From contig JAILAF010000031.1 in the NCBI GenBank assembly GCA_024681775.1, positions 1 to 64,000 on the forward strand: 64,000 nt of DNA, read 5' to 3'. This stretch comes from Lachnospiraceae bacterium (GTDB taxonomy: Bacteria; Bacillota; Clostridia; Lachnospirales; Lachnospiraceae). Position numbers and translations under genes: made by a program. Of the stretch, positions 17,037-25,431 are shown piece after piece; the stretch's first letter is position 1; every line of letters begins with the position of its first letter. The notes under the pieces are model-generated. The model did no database searches, was not told the DNA's origin, and was given only the letters and a program-made list of their open reading frames with translations.

Positions 17037-18254
17037 ATGAAAAAAGCGTTAGTACTTGCCGGAGGGTTACCGCAAATCGAACTGATAAATGAGCTAAAGC
17101 AACGAGGGTATTATACCATATTGGCTGATTATTCAGTGAGACCGCTTGCAGAAAAGTATGCTGACAAGTTTTACAGAGAGAGCACGCTGGACATACCCAA
17201 AATTACAGAAATAGCTCTGGAAGAAAAGGCGGATATGATTATTTCCTGTTGTACAGATCAAGCCCTTTCTACTGTTGCCGTGGTGGCCGATAAACTGGGA
17301 TTGCCATGTTATATTGACGAACAAACCGGTTGGAACGTCACAAATAAAAGAGAGATGAAACGCATTTTTAAAGAAAATGGTATTCCGACTGCCCCGTTTG
17401 TTATTACAGATACTGAAGACGTAAATGTTGAAATGAAATATCCGTTGGTTGTAAAACCCGTAGATTGCAACAGCTCTAAAGGGGTTGTAAAGGTCTATAG
17501 GGCAGAAGAGTTAAAAGAAGCAATAAAAGGTAGCTTAGCCTATAGCAGGGATAACAAGGCGATTATTGAGGAGTTTGTAGATGGAGAAGAGATATCTGTA
17601 GACGCTTTTGTTACAGATGGAAAGGTAGAAATTCTATGTACATCCTGTAGCGAAAAAATAAATAATGACAGGGGCTTTGTCATATGGAAAGGGATATCAC
17701 CGGCTACGGACGATGCAAATATAATACATAAAATTTATAGTATTATATGTAAAATAGTTGATGCGTTTAAGTTGAATAATTGTCCCATGCTTGTACAAAT
17801 GATAAAGCATGGAGAGGAATTGAGTGTAATCGAGTTCAGCGCCAGAACAGGGGGGTGTCTAAAGTACAGAATGATTGAAAAGGCATGTGGCTTCGATGTT
17901 ATTAAAGCTACGGTTGACCTTTTTGAAAGCAGAAAGGTAAACATCAATCTGATTGAGCAGAAAAAAATGATATCGGATGAGTTTCTTTATTGCAATGCCG
18001 GAGTGTTTGACCATATTGAAGGAGCAGACATCTGTAAAAAAAATGGATGGATCACTGAATTCTACGAGTTAAAAAGAAAAGGAACAGAATTTCATCATGT
18101 AGGGTGTAGCGGGGATAGGGTGGCTGCAATATTGATAGAGGCCGAGAATTATGATGAGTATGTGGATAAACATAATAAGGTGGCAGCATCGCTAAAAGTA
18201 ATCGATGTTTCGGGAAACGATATCATGAGACACGATCTTTATCCTGTTTTATAA
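17037..18254 (+). CDS. ATP-grasp ligase of the carboxylate-amine ligase type
   Basis: This is a predicted ATP-dependent ligase that activates a carboxylate as acyl phosphate and joins it to an amine. The N-terminal pre-ATP domain starts KKALVLAGGLPQIELI. The ATP-grasp core has YPLVVKPVDCNSSKGV, the IIEEFVDGEEISVDAFV strand and the metal-binding VIEFSARTGGCLKYRMIEK near residue 270. The 405 residues match the carbamoyl-phosphate-synthase-like/PurK-like ligase group. It lies 12 bases upstream of the MmgE/PrpD gene. In this setting it could link the acid made by the neighbouring enzymes to an amino sugar, or make a dipeptide-like group. The substrate is unknown. Confidence 0.8.
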   Translation: MKKALVLAGGLPQIELINELKQRGYYTILADYSVRPLAEKYADKFYRESTLDIPKITEIALEEKADMIISCCTDQALSTVAVVADKLGLPCYIDEQTGWNVTNKREMKRIFKENGIPTAPFVITDTEDVNVEMKYPLVVKPVDCNSSKGVVKVYRAEELKEAIKGSLAYSRDNKAIIEEFVDGEEISVDAFVTDGKVEILCTSCSEKINNDRGFVIWKGISPATDDANIIHKIYSIICKIVDAFKLNNCPMLVQMIKHGEELSVIEFSARTGGCLKYRMIEKACGFDVIKATVDLFESRKVNINLIEQKKMISDEFLYCNAGVFDHIEGADICKKNGWITEFYELKRKGTEFHHVGCSGDRVAAILIEAENYDEYVDKHNKVAASLKVIDVSGNDIMRHDLYPVL

Positions 18255-18265
18255 AGGGAATTGTT

Positions 18266-19618
18266 ATGTCAAATGTAGCTAAGGATTTTGTAAAGGAAAT
18301 AGATCAAGTATTTAACAACGATTTACCTCTTAGAGTTAAAAGCAGGGCGAAGTATGCTTTTTTGGATTATATTTGCGTGACTTTGGCCGGAGCGGAATAT
18401 AACAGATCCAAACTGGAAAAATACCTGGCACTGTCAGATGGTGAAGAGGCAAGATATTGCATTATAGGCATAGAAAGCAAAGCATCTCTGAAAGATGCGG
18501 TGTTTTTAAATGGATTAAGTGCGCACTCGCTTGATTATGATGATGGAACAAATGCAGGAATTATTCATTTGGGTTCTCCGATTTTTTCCGTTTTACTCGG
18601 GATTGCGGAAAAATACGATATCGGTTTGGATAGATTTTATCGCGCTGTAGTGGCAGGATATGAAGCGTCGTTCTCTATGGCATATGCTATGCAGCCGATT
18701 CACAAAAAAAAGGGGTATCACGCAACTGGAACCTGTGGAATTATCGGGGCTACATTGGCAATATGTTATGCGTTGAATTACACTGAAAAGGAAAAATTTA
18801 ATGCGTTCAGTACGGCGTGCATCTCAGCTTCAGGAATGCTTAAGGTACTAGATGAGAGTTCGGAGCTTAAGCCATACAATGTGGCAAAGACAGCTCTTAT
18901 GGCACTAGTGTCTGCACAGATGGCAAAAGCTGGATTTGAAGGACCGGAAGATCCCTTGGGCGGAGCAAGAGGGTATTTCGCCATGATGACAGGAAATAAG
19001 GATTTAATACCAACAAAGCCATGCCTTGACAGTATTTCTGCTATTGAACGAGCATACATAAAGCCATATGCTGCGTGTAGATACTGCCATCCGTCTATCG
19101 AATGTTCAATAAAAATCAGGCAACAGTTGCTGGAAAAAGAAGAAATTAGGAGCATTAACAGAATAGAAGTAAGGACATATTCTTTGGCAATAAATGGTCA
19201 CGATCATATACACATAACAAATGCCTCATCTGCAAAGATGAGCATTCCTTATAGTGTATGTGTTGCACTGCTTTTTGGAAAAGCAGGTTTAGGTGAATAT
19301 AGTGACAAACTGATTGATAATACAGAAATTAATGAGTTGATAAAGAAAGTGGAAGTTATTGCAGATGACGAGATGGATGCACACTTTCCCGAAAAACAGA
19401 TAGCCTCTGTAAGAGTGCTGACGCGAAATGAGATATATGAAGAATCGGTGGAGTATCCGAAAGGAGAAATGCAAAACCCTTTTTCTGAGGATGAGTTTGA
19501 ACATAGATTTTTTGAAATGTGCAGATATGCAGGCAAATCTGAGGAAGTAATTGCTCTTCTGTATGATGCAGTGTTGGCTGAAAACAAGAGTGTAAAAGAA
19601 ATAGTGAGTATCCTATAA
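18266..19618 (+). CDS. MmgE/PrpD family protein (dehydratase/decarboxylase fold)
   Basis: Members of this family include 2-methylcitrate dehydratase and cis-aconitate decarboxylase, which act on small tricarboxylic acids. The 450-residue protein shows the helical N-terminal domain with LNGLSAHSLDYDDGTNAG (the family HSLDYDD/HxLDFDD motif) and GSPIFSVLLGIAEKY. It also has the Gly-rich GYHATGTCGIIGATLA and the C-terminal region with YAACRYCHPSIE. The enzyme may dehydrate, isomerise or decarboxylate a small organic acid. It stands with a fumarase-type dehydratase and a CitE-like lyase, so a tailored C4-C6 acid pathway is suspected. A housekeeping methylcitrate cycle is unlikely, because no prpB or prpC lies here. 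Confidence 0.8.
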   Translation: MSNVAKDFVKEIDQVFNNDLPLRVKSRAKYAFLDYICVTLAGAEYNRSKLEKYLALSDGEEARYCIIGIESKASLKDAVFLNGLSAHSLDYDDGTNAGIIHLGSPIFSVLLGIAEKYDIGLDRFYRAVVAGYEASFSMAYAMQPIHKKKGYHATGTCGIIGATLAICYALNYTEKEKFNAFSTACISASGMLKVLDESSELKPYNVAKTALMALVSAQMAKAGFEGPEDPLGGARGYFAMMTGNKDLIPTKPCLDSISAIERAYIKPYAACRYCHPSIECSIKIRQQLLEKEEIRSINRIEVRTYSLAINGHDHIHITNASSAKMSIPYSVCVALLFGKAGLGEYSDKLIDNTEINELIKKVEVIADDEMDAHFPEKQIASVRVLTRNEIYEESVEYPKGEMQNPFSEDEFEHRFFEMCRYAGKSEEVIALLYDAVLAENKSVKEIVSIL

Positions 19619-19631
19619 GTGAGGTGTTTGA

Positions 19632-20603
19632 GTGAAACTAATACTTGGTACGATGACATTTGGAGAGTCCGTATTTTATCCGGATGTTGAACAGTACATT
19701 AATGCATTTTTGAACGCCGGATATGACGAACTGGACACAGCCTATGTATACAATGACGGAAATAGTGAACGGCTGCTGGGAGAGGTGTTACCCGGGATTA
19801 ATCAATCATGCAAGATTTCTACGAAAATAAATCCAAGGATTAGTGGAAAACTGGATGCAGATGCTGTATATAAGCAGTTAACTGAAAGCTTGGAGCGAAT
19901 GAAGAGAACGTCAGTAGAAACGGTATTTCTTCATTTCCCTGATCCGCAGACTCCCGTAGAAAATGCGCTGGGAGCTATGGCAGATATGCATGATCAAGGG
20001 AAGTTTAGGGAATTGGGGTTAAGTAATTTTCCGGCTTGGATGGTGGCAGATGTATGGCATATCTGCGATAGACATGGGTGGGTTCTCCCCACGGTTTATG
20101 AGGGGGTATACAACCCTTTGACAAGAGGTGCAGAAAGTGAGCTGAATGACTGCTTAAATGCTTTTGACCTTCGTTTCTATGCATATAATCCGACAATGGG
20201 TGGATTGCTCACCGGGAAGTATACGAGCGTAGACGATACTCCTGAGGACGGACGATTCACTCACCGCCCCGGGTATCTGGAGAAGTATTGGAAGAAATGT
20301 AATTTTGACGCTTTGGATGTAATCAGAAAAGCTATCAAACCACATGGAATAACGATGGTTGAAGCAACTTATCGATGGTTGGCGTATCATTCCATGCTTG
20401 ACAGCGGTCGTGGAGATGCGATCTTGATTGGGGCTAGTAAGCTCAATCATCTGCTTCAGAATATGGAATCGGTAAACGCCGGGCCGTTACCGGATGATGT
20501 GATAGAGGCGATGAATGTGGCGTGGAAGATTTGTCGAGGAGAAAGCCGTGATTACTTCACCCTTTACAAAGGCAAGGGAAGTGTGGGAGGCGAGAAGAAA
20601 TAA
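19632..20603 (+). CDS. Aldo/keto reductase
   Basis: This is a predicted NADPH-dependent reductase of carbonyl groups, with a (beta/alpha)8 barrel of 323 residues. The catalytic tetrad is visible as D35, Y40, K65 and H101 (DTAYVYNDG, KISTKINP and FLHFPDP). It begins with GTG at 19632 behind GAGGTG, and its stop is directly followed by the start of the decarboxylase-like gene. It resembles the AKR7-type aldehyde reductases. The next gene would make an aldehyde, so reduction of that aldehyde to an alcohol is the simplest job. The substrate is inferred only from this order. Confidence 0.85.
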   Translation: MKLILGTMTFGESVFYPDVEQYINAFLNAGYDELDTAYVYNDGNSERLLGEVLPGINQSCKISTKINPRISGKLDADAVYKQLTESLERMKRTSVETVFLHFPDPQTPVENALGAMADMHDQGKFRELGLSNFPAWMVADVWHICDRHGWVLPTVYEGVYNPLTRGAESELNDCLNAFDLRFYAYNPTMGGLLTGKYTSVDDTPEDGRFTHRPGYLEKYWKKCNFDALDVIRKAIKPHGITMVEATYRWLAYHSMLDSGRGDAILIGASKLNHLLQNMESVNAGPLPDDVIEAMNVAWKICRGESRDYFTLYKGKGSVGGEKK

Positions 20604-21743
20604 TTGTTAGACCAGGAGAAAGTATTTAAATCGTTAGCAAATCATGGGGTTTCGTTTTTTGCGGGTGTTCCGGATAGCTATTTAAATGGGTTTTGTAATT
20701 ATGCTCTGGAAAATTGTGGGGACCGAAATGTGATAACGGCAAACGAAGGGAATGCTGTTGCGCTGGCTGTGGGGCATTATTTGGCCACAAAGGAGATTCC
20801 GCTTGTTTATATGCAGAACAGCGGAGAAGGAAACACTGTAAATCCTATTGCAAGCCTTGCAGATAAGAATGTGTATGCCGTTCCGATGCTTCTTCTTATT
20901 GGTTGGCGTGGGCAGGGGGACACGGAACCAAATCACCCGCAGCATAAGCTCCAAGGGGAAATAACAACTTCTTTGCTCGATATTCTTCACATTCCATATT
21001 CTGTAATTGAAGACAATGATGAAAAATTCGAGGGAATTGTTGATAGGGCAGTCAAGTATTGCACAGAGACCAGGGGCATATACGCTTTTGTCGCTCCGAA
21101 GGGTGTTATGGCATCGAATGAGAAAGAAAACCTTGTGGATGATACCTATCCTATGAGCAGAGAAGAAGTAATTGAAGTGTTCTTGGATACGCTTCCGCCG
21201 GACACTATCTATATTGCAACTACAGGTCGTACGTCTCGGGAACTGTTTTTCCTTAGAGAAAGAAGGGGGGAGACGAAGGAACATGACTTTCTGAATGTGG
21301 GGGCTATGGGACATGCCAGTTCGATTGCTCTCGGGATTGCTTTATCAAAACCCGGTAGAAAAGTGGTTGCTCTGGATGGTGACAGTTCAGCCATTATGCA
21401 TATGGGAGCAATGACGATGGTGAGCAAGATCTCCGCTCCCAACTTTATTCATGCAATTCTCAACAATGGTGCTCATGAATCTGTTGGCGGACAGCCCTCT
21501 GCAGGGTACAAGCTGAATTGGACAAAGATTGCTGAGGCATGTGGATATGAAACAATCGGCGGGGCTGTGGGAACTAAAGAAGAACTGAAAGCGGCGATTA
21601 ATTCGCTAAATGACTGTGGACATGCTTCATTTATCGACTGCCGCATCCACAAGGGTTTGACACACAAACTGCCACCAATCATTTTTGACCACAGGGCGTC
21701 TGTAGATGCATTAATGGATGATTTGAGGCGTAACGGGGGCTGA
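20604..21743 (+). CDS. Phosphonopyruvate/sulfopyruvate decarboxylase-like ThDP enzyme
   Basis: This thiamine-diphosphate enzyme of 379 residues resembles phosphonopyruvate decarboxylase (AepY). It has FFAGVPDSYLNGF near the start and the catalytic Glu E48 in TANEGNAVALAVGHY. It also has MQNSGEGNTVNP and the ThDP-binding stretch GDSSAIMHMGAM ending in ILNNGAHES. The family converts phosphonopyruvate to phosphonoacetaldehyde, or sulfopyruvate to sulfoacetaldehyde. No PEP mutase is visible nearby, so the natural substrate may be another 3-substituted pyruvate. The start is TTG, placed immediately after the previous stop, with GGGAGG somewhat far upstream. Coupled translation with the aldo/keto reductase is likely. 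Confidence 0.82.
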   Translation: MLDQEKVFKSLANHGVSFFAGVPDSYLNGFCNYALENCGDRNVITANEGNAVALAVGHYLATKEIPLVYMQNSGEGNTVNPIASLADKNVYAVPMLLLIGWRGQGDTEPNHPQHKLQGEITTSLLDILHIPYSVIEDNDEKFEGIVDRAVKYCTETRGIYAFVAPKGVMASNEKENLVDDTYPMSREEVIEVFLDTLPPDTIYIATTGRTSRELFFLRERRGETKEHDFLNVGAMGHASSIALGIALSKPGRKVVALDGDSSAIMHMGAMTMVSKISAPNFIHAILNNGAHESVGGQPSAGYKLNWTKIAEACGYETIGGAVGTKEELKAAINSLNDCGHASFIDCRIHKGLTHKLPPIIFDHRASVDALMDDLRRNGG

Positions 21744-21774
21744 AAGCAGTACGATTCGGAGAAAGGACATAGAT

Positions 21775-22677
21775 ATGAATAGTATGGATCAAACGAGAGA
21801 ATTTTTACGTTCTATTGGCTTGCCGGGAGGAGACGCATATGATCTTCCCACAAGCCACAAGTGCTTTGCTGATGGGGGACAGTATCGATTTGAAGTCCCG
21901 GGGATTCAAGGGCCTAAAGTGATGCAGGCACTCTTAGAAGCTATGGACAGTTATGGCCTTTATCTTCATCGCGTCACACAGACGCAAGGCATTATGTGCT
22001 TGACGGATGAGGATATTACAAAGATGGTAGAACTTGCTCATAAATGGGAAACGGACTTGATCCTTGCGATTGGCCCCCGTGCCACCACGGATACTTCTGC
22101 TTCCGTTCACACTGAGGAGGGAGTGAGAATGGGGTACCGTCTTCGTGGACAAGAGCAGATCGTCAGAGCTATTGAAGATGTTAAGCGTGCAGTTCGTCTT
22201 GGTTGTCGCGGGTTCCTGGTTTACGATGAAGGCTGTTTGTGGGTGCTGAATGAAATGCGTAAAGCAGGTGAGATACCGGGCGATTGTCATTTTAAGGTTT
22301 CTGCTCATGCCGGACATGGAAATCCTTGTTCTGCAAGGCTTTTGGAAACGATTGGAGCGGATTCGATCAATCCCGTGCGTGACATTCAGCTTCAAATGCT
22401 GGGAGCGTTACGTCAGGCGGTAAATTGTCCCATTGATATTCACACTGAAAATCCTAAGTCCACGGGTGGATTTATCCGGCACTATGAAGTTCCGGAGATG
22501 ATACGTGTAGCCGCTCCAATCTATCTTAAGACCGGTGGTTCTGTTGCAGCCACCCATTCTTGGGACAGTACAGAAGAAGATGCTAAGAAAAGGGCGAAGC
22601 AGTGTGCGCTTGTTAAGCGTGTGATCGATGAGTATTATCCCGAAGCTAAATGGAGCCCCAAGGGTAGTTTGCTGTAG
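21775..22677 (+). CDS. TIM-barrel protein of unsettled function, possibly U32-peptidase-like
   Basis: I can see a (beta/alpha)-barrel pattern in this 300-residue protein but no firm family. Repeated strand ends are DLILAIGPRATTD, GCRGFLVYDEGCLWVL, HFKVSAHAGHGNPCSARLL, GADSINPVRDIQLQML and CPIDIHTENPKSTGGFIRHY. The DSINPVRDI turn followed by a new strand recalls the barrel of U32 peptidases. The acidic and His residues at strand ends would also suit a metal-dependent lyase or epimerase. It lacks the EDK-x-x-x-K-x-NS signature of PEP mutase, so it is unlikely to supply phosphonopyruvate. It lies in the middle of the acid-metabolism cassette and starts after a GGAGAAAGG site. Confidence 0.5.
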   Translation: MNSMDQTREFLRSIGLPGGDAYDLPTSHKCFADGGQYRFEVPGIQGPKVMQALLEAMDSYGLYLHRVTQTQGIMCLTDEDITKMVELAHKWETDLILAIGPRATTDTSASVHTEEGVRMGYRLRGQEQIVRAIEDVKRAVRLGCRGFLVYDEGCLWVLNEMRKAGEIPGDCHFKVSAHAGHGNPCSARLLETIGADSINPVRDIQLQMLGALRQAVNCPIDIHTENPKSTGGFIRHYEVPEMIRVAAPIYLKTGGSVAATHSWDSTEEDAKKRAKQCALVKRVIDEYYPEAKWSPKGSLL

Positions 22678-22736
22678 TAGGCGCTTGAATCAAACTTCTT
22701 AGGATGCGTTCATCATAGGAGAAAGAAGCAAAGAAT

Positions 22737-23882
22737 ATGAGACACCATATGTACAACCCGGATTTTAAGTTTGTGATTGAACCAGAGCATTTTGATAAAC
22801 ATACGGATCGGGAATTATTACAGTATTGTCTTGGGGCTACGATGTACATGCCGGGGTTTAAAGATTTTACGCCTAAGATTCTTTCCAATACTATGCCTGG
22901 TCTGACAAGCATGGTTCTTTGCTTTGAGGATGCTTGCCCGGAAGAAAAGCTTCCCGAGGCTATGGAGAATGTTCATAGTTTGCTGACGACTGTTACTGAG
23001 TCTGTTGATAATGGGACCTTAGATGGGGATAAAGTCCCTTTGATTTTTGTGCGTGTTCGTAATTTGGAACAATTCAAGGAGTTTGGCGAAAAACTGACCC
23101 AACAGGAGGTGCAATCCCTGTGCGGAATCAATTTTCCCAAGTTCAACGCAGAAAATGGGTATGAATATTTTTCGTATTTGAAGGACTTGAATGTTCGCTT
23201 CGGAGAAATAATCTATGGAATGCCGATTATAGAGGATAAAGAAGTCGCATACAAGGAGAGCCGTTTACAGGAACTGACAGGAATCAAGAAAATTCTTGAT
23301 AAGTATAAAGACCTGGTTCTTCAGGTTCGAGTTGGAGCCACCGATTTTTCTTCTGTTTTTGGCGTGCGCCGTGGTGTTGGGTATTCGGTGTATGATATCA
23401 TGACTGTTCGTGAATGCTTGAGTGATATAATTAACATGTTCGGGCGTGATAATGACTATGTTGTTTCCGGCCCGGTTTGGGAGTATTTCCGCGCCCCGAA
23501 GGAACTGATGTTTGAGGAATTGCCTCACTATGGGATAGAGGACTATTTGGTAAAGCGGCAGCCCCTGGTAAATAATGAAGTTGATGGACTGCTCCGAGAG
23601 GTTATCCTTGATAAGGCAAATGGCTTTGTTGGGCGTACGGTGATTCACCCTACACACGTGAAGTTTGTGAACGCAATGATGGCTGTGACGAAGGAAGAGT
23701 ATGATGACGCCTGTCAGATTCTTGGCGCAGGTGGTGGTGTGGTCAAAGGGGCCGGGGGAAATAAGATGAACGAAATTAAACCTCATACCAATTGGGCAAA
23801 GAAGATTTTTAACCGAGCAAGAGCTTATGGAGTAATACAGGATGAAAGCGGGCATGTGAAGCTTTTTGCAGTGAATGATTGA
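22737..23882 (+). CDS. HpcH/HpaI/CitE-like C-C bond lyase
   Basis: This is a predicted TIM-barrel C-C bond lyase or aldolase of 381 residues, related to citrate lyase beta subunits and to the C-C_Bond_Lyase family. The first strand region carries LTSMVLCFEDACPEEKLPEA, the metal/substrate-site motif. Further matches are LIFVRVRNLEQF, GEIIYGMPIIEDKE, LVLQVRVGATDFSSVFG and GFVGRTVIHPTHVKFVNAMM. It has a C-terminal extension after residue 330. Such enzymes split or form bonds between pyruvate, oxaloacetate or acyl-CoA and an aldehyde or acid. In this cassette it may assemble the carbon skeleton. A good GGAGAAAG site precedes the ATG. Confidence 0.75.
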   Translation: MRHHMYNPDFKFVIEPEHFDKHTDRELLQYCLGATMYMPGFKDFTPKILSNTMPGLTSMVLCFEDACPEEKLPEAMENVHSLLTTVTESVDNGTLDGDKVPLIFVRVRNLEQFKEFGEKLTQQEVQSLCGINFPKFNAENGYEYFSYLKDLNVRFGEIIYGMPIIEDKEVAYKESRLQELTGIKKILDKYKDLVLQVRVGATDFSSVFGVRRGVGYSVYDIMTVRECLSDIINMFGRDNDYVVSGPVWEYFRAPKELMFEELPHYGIEDYLVKRQPLVNNEVDGLLREVILDKANGFVGRTVIHPTHVKFVNAMMAVTKEEYDDACQILGAGGGVVKGAGGNKMNEIKPHTNWAKKIFNRARAYGVIQDESGHVKLFAVND

Positions 23883-23928
23883 CATGATTCACAATGATAG
23901 TTGATGAATTCTTTCAAGGTATGCACAT

Positions 23929-24438
23929 ATGATTGAACTGAGAACACCGATTAGCGAAAAAGATGTGGCGAGACTGCAGGTTGGAGATACGTTAGAAATC
24001 TCCGGTTACATTCTCTGTGGTCGGGATGCTGTTCTTCCGAAAGTGCTGAAGATGATAGAGGAAGGTAAGACGGAGGATCTGGGAATTGACTTGCATGGGC
24101 AGGTTATCTTTCACACCGCGGTCAGTCCGGCCGGCGTGGGCCCTACTTCAAGCAATAAGGTGGAAATTGAAAGCAGTTTTGAACCTTTAAGTATGGCCGG
24201 TATCAAAATACACCTGGGAAAAGGGAAGCTATGCAGGGAAACTATTGAGGCACTTGATAGGTGTCGTGCGATATACGCCGTAATCCCGCCTGTGACTGCA
24301 TTGTTGGGATCAAAAACAATTGAGGAGAGAGTTATTGCGTTCCCTGAGCTAGGAATGGAGGCCCTTCATCTCATCAAAGTTGATAGGTATCCGGCAATTG
24401 TTGGTGCAGCACACGGGAGGTCTATCTATGAAAGATGA
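23929..24438 (+). CDS. Fumarase/tartrate-dehydratase-type beta subunit, diverged
   Basis: This 169-residue protein matches the C-terminal half of class I iron-sulfur fumarases and the beta subunit of L-tartrate dehydratase. It has the LQVGDTLEISGYILCGRDA start and a GVGPTSS loop. In canonical enzymes that loop reads GPTT followed by x-RMD. Here it is GPTSSNKVE, so the substrate-contacting Arg and Asp are changed, and LGKGNR has become LGKGKL. The fold fits a hydratase, but the substrate is probably not fumarate or tartrate. It overlaps the alpha-subunit gene by 11 bases. The ribosome site is weak (AAGGT). Confidence 0.8.
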   Translation: MIELRTPISEKDVARLQVGDTLEISGYILCGRDAVLPKVLKMIEEGKTEDLGIDLHGQVIFHTAVSPAGVGPTSSNKVEIESSFEPLSMAGIKIHLGKGKLCRETIEALDRCRAIYAVIPPVTALLGSKTIEERVIAFPELGMEALHLIKVDRYPAIVGAAHGRSIYER

Positions 24439-25285
24439 TGTGGTCAAGCTTGTCAGAGATACTCTTGTGGAGGCGGGGTCTACATTTCGCTCTGATAAGA
24501 AAGAAGCATATAAGAGAGCAATCAATTTGGAGACTGATGAGAAAGCCAAGTGGGTTATGGAAACGATTCTTTTTAATGCCGAAGTTGCAGAGAAAAGTCA
24601 TGGCCCGCTTTGTGATGATACAGGAATTCCGCATGTTGTTTTAGAAGTTGGTCCGGACTGCCCGGTAACAGGTCGGCTGTTAGGAGAGATCAGGCAGGGG
24701 ATTGCCGAAGGACTAAGAAAACTTCCGGGCAGACCGATGGGGATCATGGGCGATGATAGTCACCGGATTGATCAATCCGGCGGGTTGAATCCTGATAGTG
24801 CCGGAGTTGAGCCGGCACCAATACTTATTCGTCCTACAACGGATAACGTGATCCGGCTCCATATCCTTATGCTTGGAGGGGGCCCCGCAATTAGGGCGAA
24901 AACGTTTCGTGTTTTTCATAAGCACAATACCCAGGTTGTTCTTGATGAAATTGTGAGATGGGCAACGGAAGGCGTGGAGGAACTTGGTTGCACGCCTTGC
25001 ACACTGGCTGTTGGTGTAGGACGAAGTCATTTCGAAGCAACAAGTATGATGCTTCAAGCTCAGGTGGACGGCCGGTATGATATTCAATCAGAGATGGAAC
25101 AAGAGATAACAAAGAGAGTAAATGAAGCGCATATTGGACCTTTAGGATTGGGGGGAAAAACGACTGTACTTGCCACCTTTATGAAGGTTGGACCACAGAG
25201 AGCGAGTGGGGTTCGCATTGTGTGTGTTCGCCCCGCCTGTTGTTTTGAACCCAGAATTGCCACGGTGGAGCTTAGGCAAACGTAA
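24428..25285 (+). CDS. Fumarase/tartrate-dehydratase-type alpha subunit
   Basis: This 285-residue protein is the iron-sulfur catalytic subunit of a two-subunit class I hydratase. Cluster ligand candidates are the Cys in PLCDDTGIPHV, the Cys pair in LGCTPCTLAVGVGRS, and Cys in the C-terminal VRPACCFEPR. RPTTDNVIRLHILM and HIGPLGLGGKTTVLATF are also standard. I chose the ATG at 24428 because GGGAGG lies 7 bases upstream. A longer reading from 24380 has no such site. The beta-before-alpha gene order is the reverse of many fumarase operons. With the beta subunit it would add or remove water from a small hydroxy-acid. Confidence 0.85.
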   Translation: MKDDVVKLVRDTLVEAGSTFRSDKKEAYKRAINLETDEKAKWVMETILFNAEVAEKSHGPLCDDTGIPHVVLEVGPDCPVTGRLLGEIRQGIAEGLRKLPGRPMGIMGDDSHRIDQSGGLNPDSAGVEPAPILIRPTTDNVIRLHILMLGGGPAIRAKTFRVFHKHNTQVVLDEIVRWATEGVEELGCTPCTLAVGVGRSHFEATSMMLQAQVDGRYDIQSEMEQEITKRVNEAHIGPLGLGGKTTVLATFMKVGPQRASGVRIVCVRPACCFEPRIATVELRQT

Positions 25286-25431
25286 TAGGTGTTGGGAGTA
25301 TTTCTGATAATATAGAATTGACATGAATTGGGAATCAATTGCATGGGAAAGAGCATTACAAGTGACGCTGATGAGGGAAATAACTATTTCCCAAAGTGAT
25401 TTCAATCTGTTGGAGGAAGGGGCCGCATAAT

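Noticed and set aside
21775-22677. PEP mutase supplying phosphonopyruvate
   Set aside because: The barrel lacks the EDK-x-x-x-K-x-NS motif of PEP mutases, and the strand-end residues differ.
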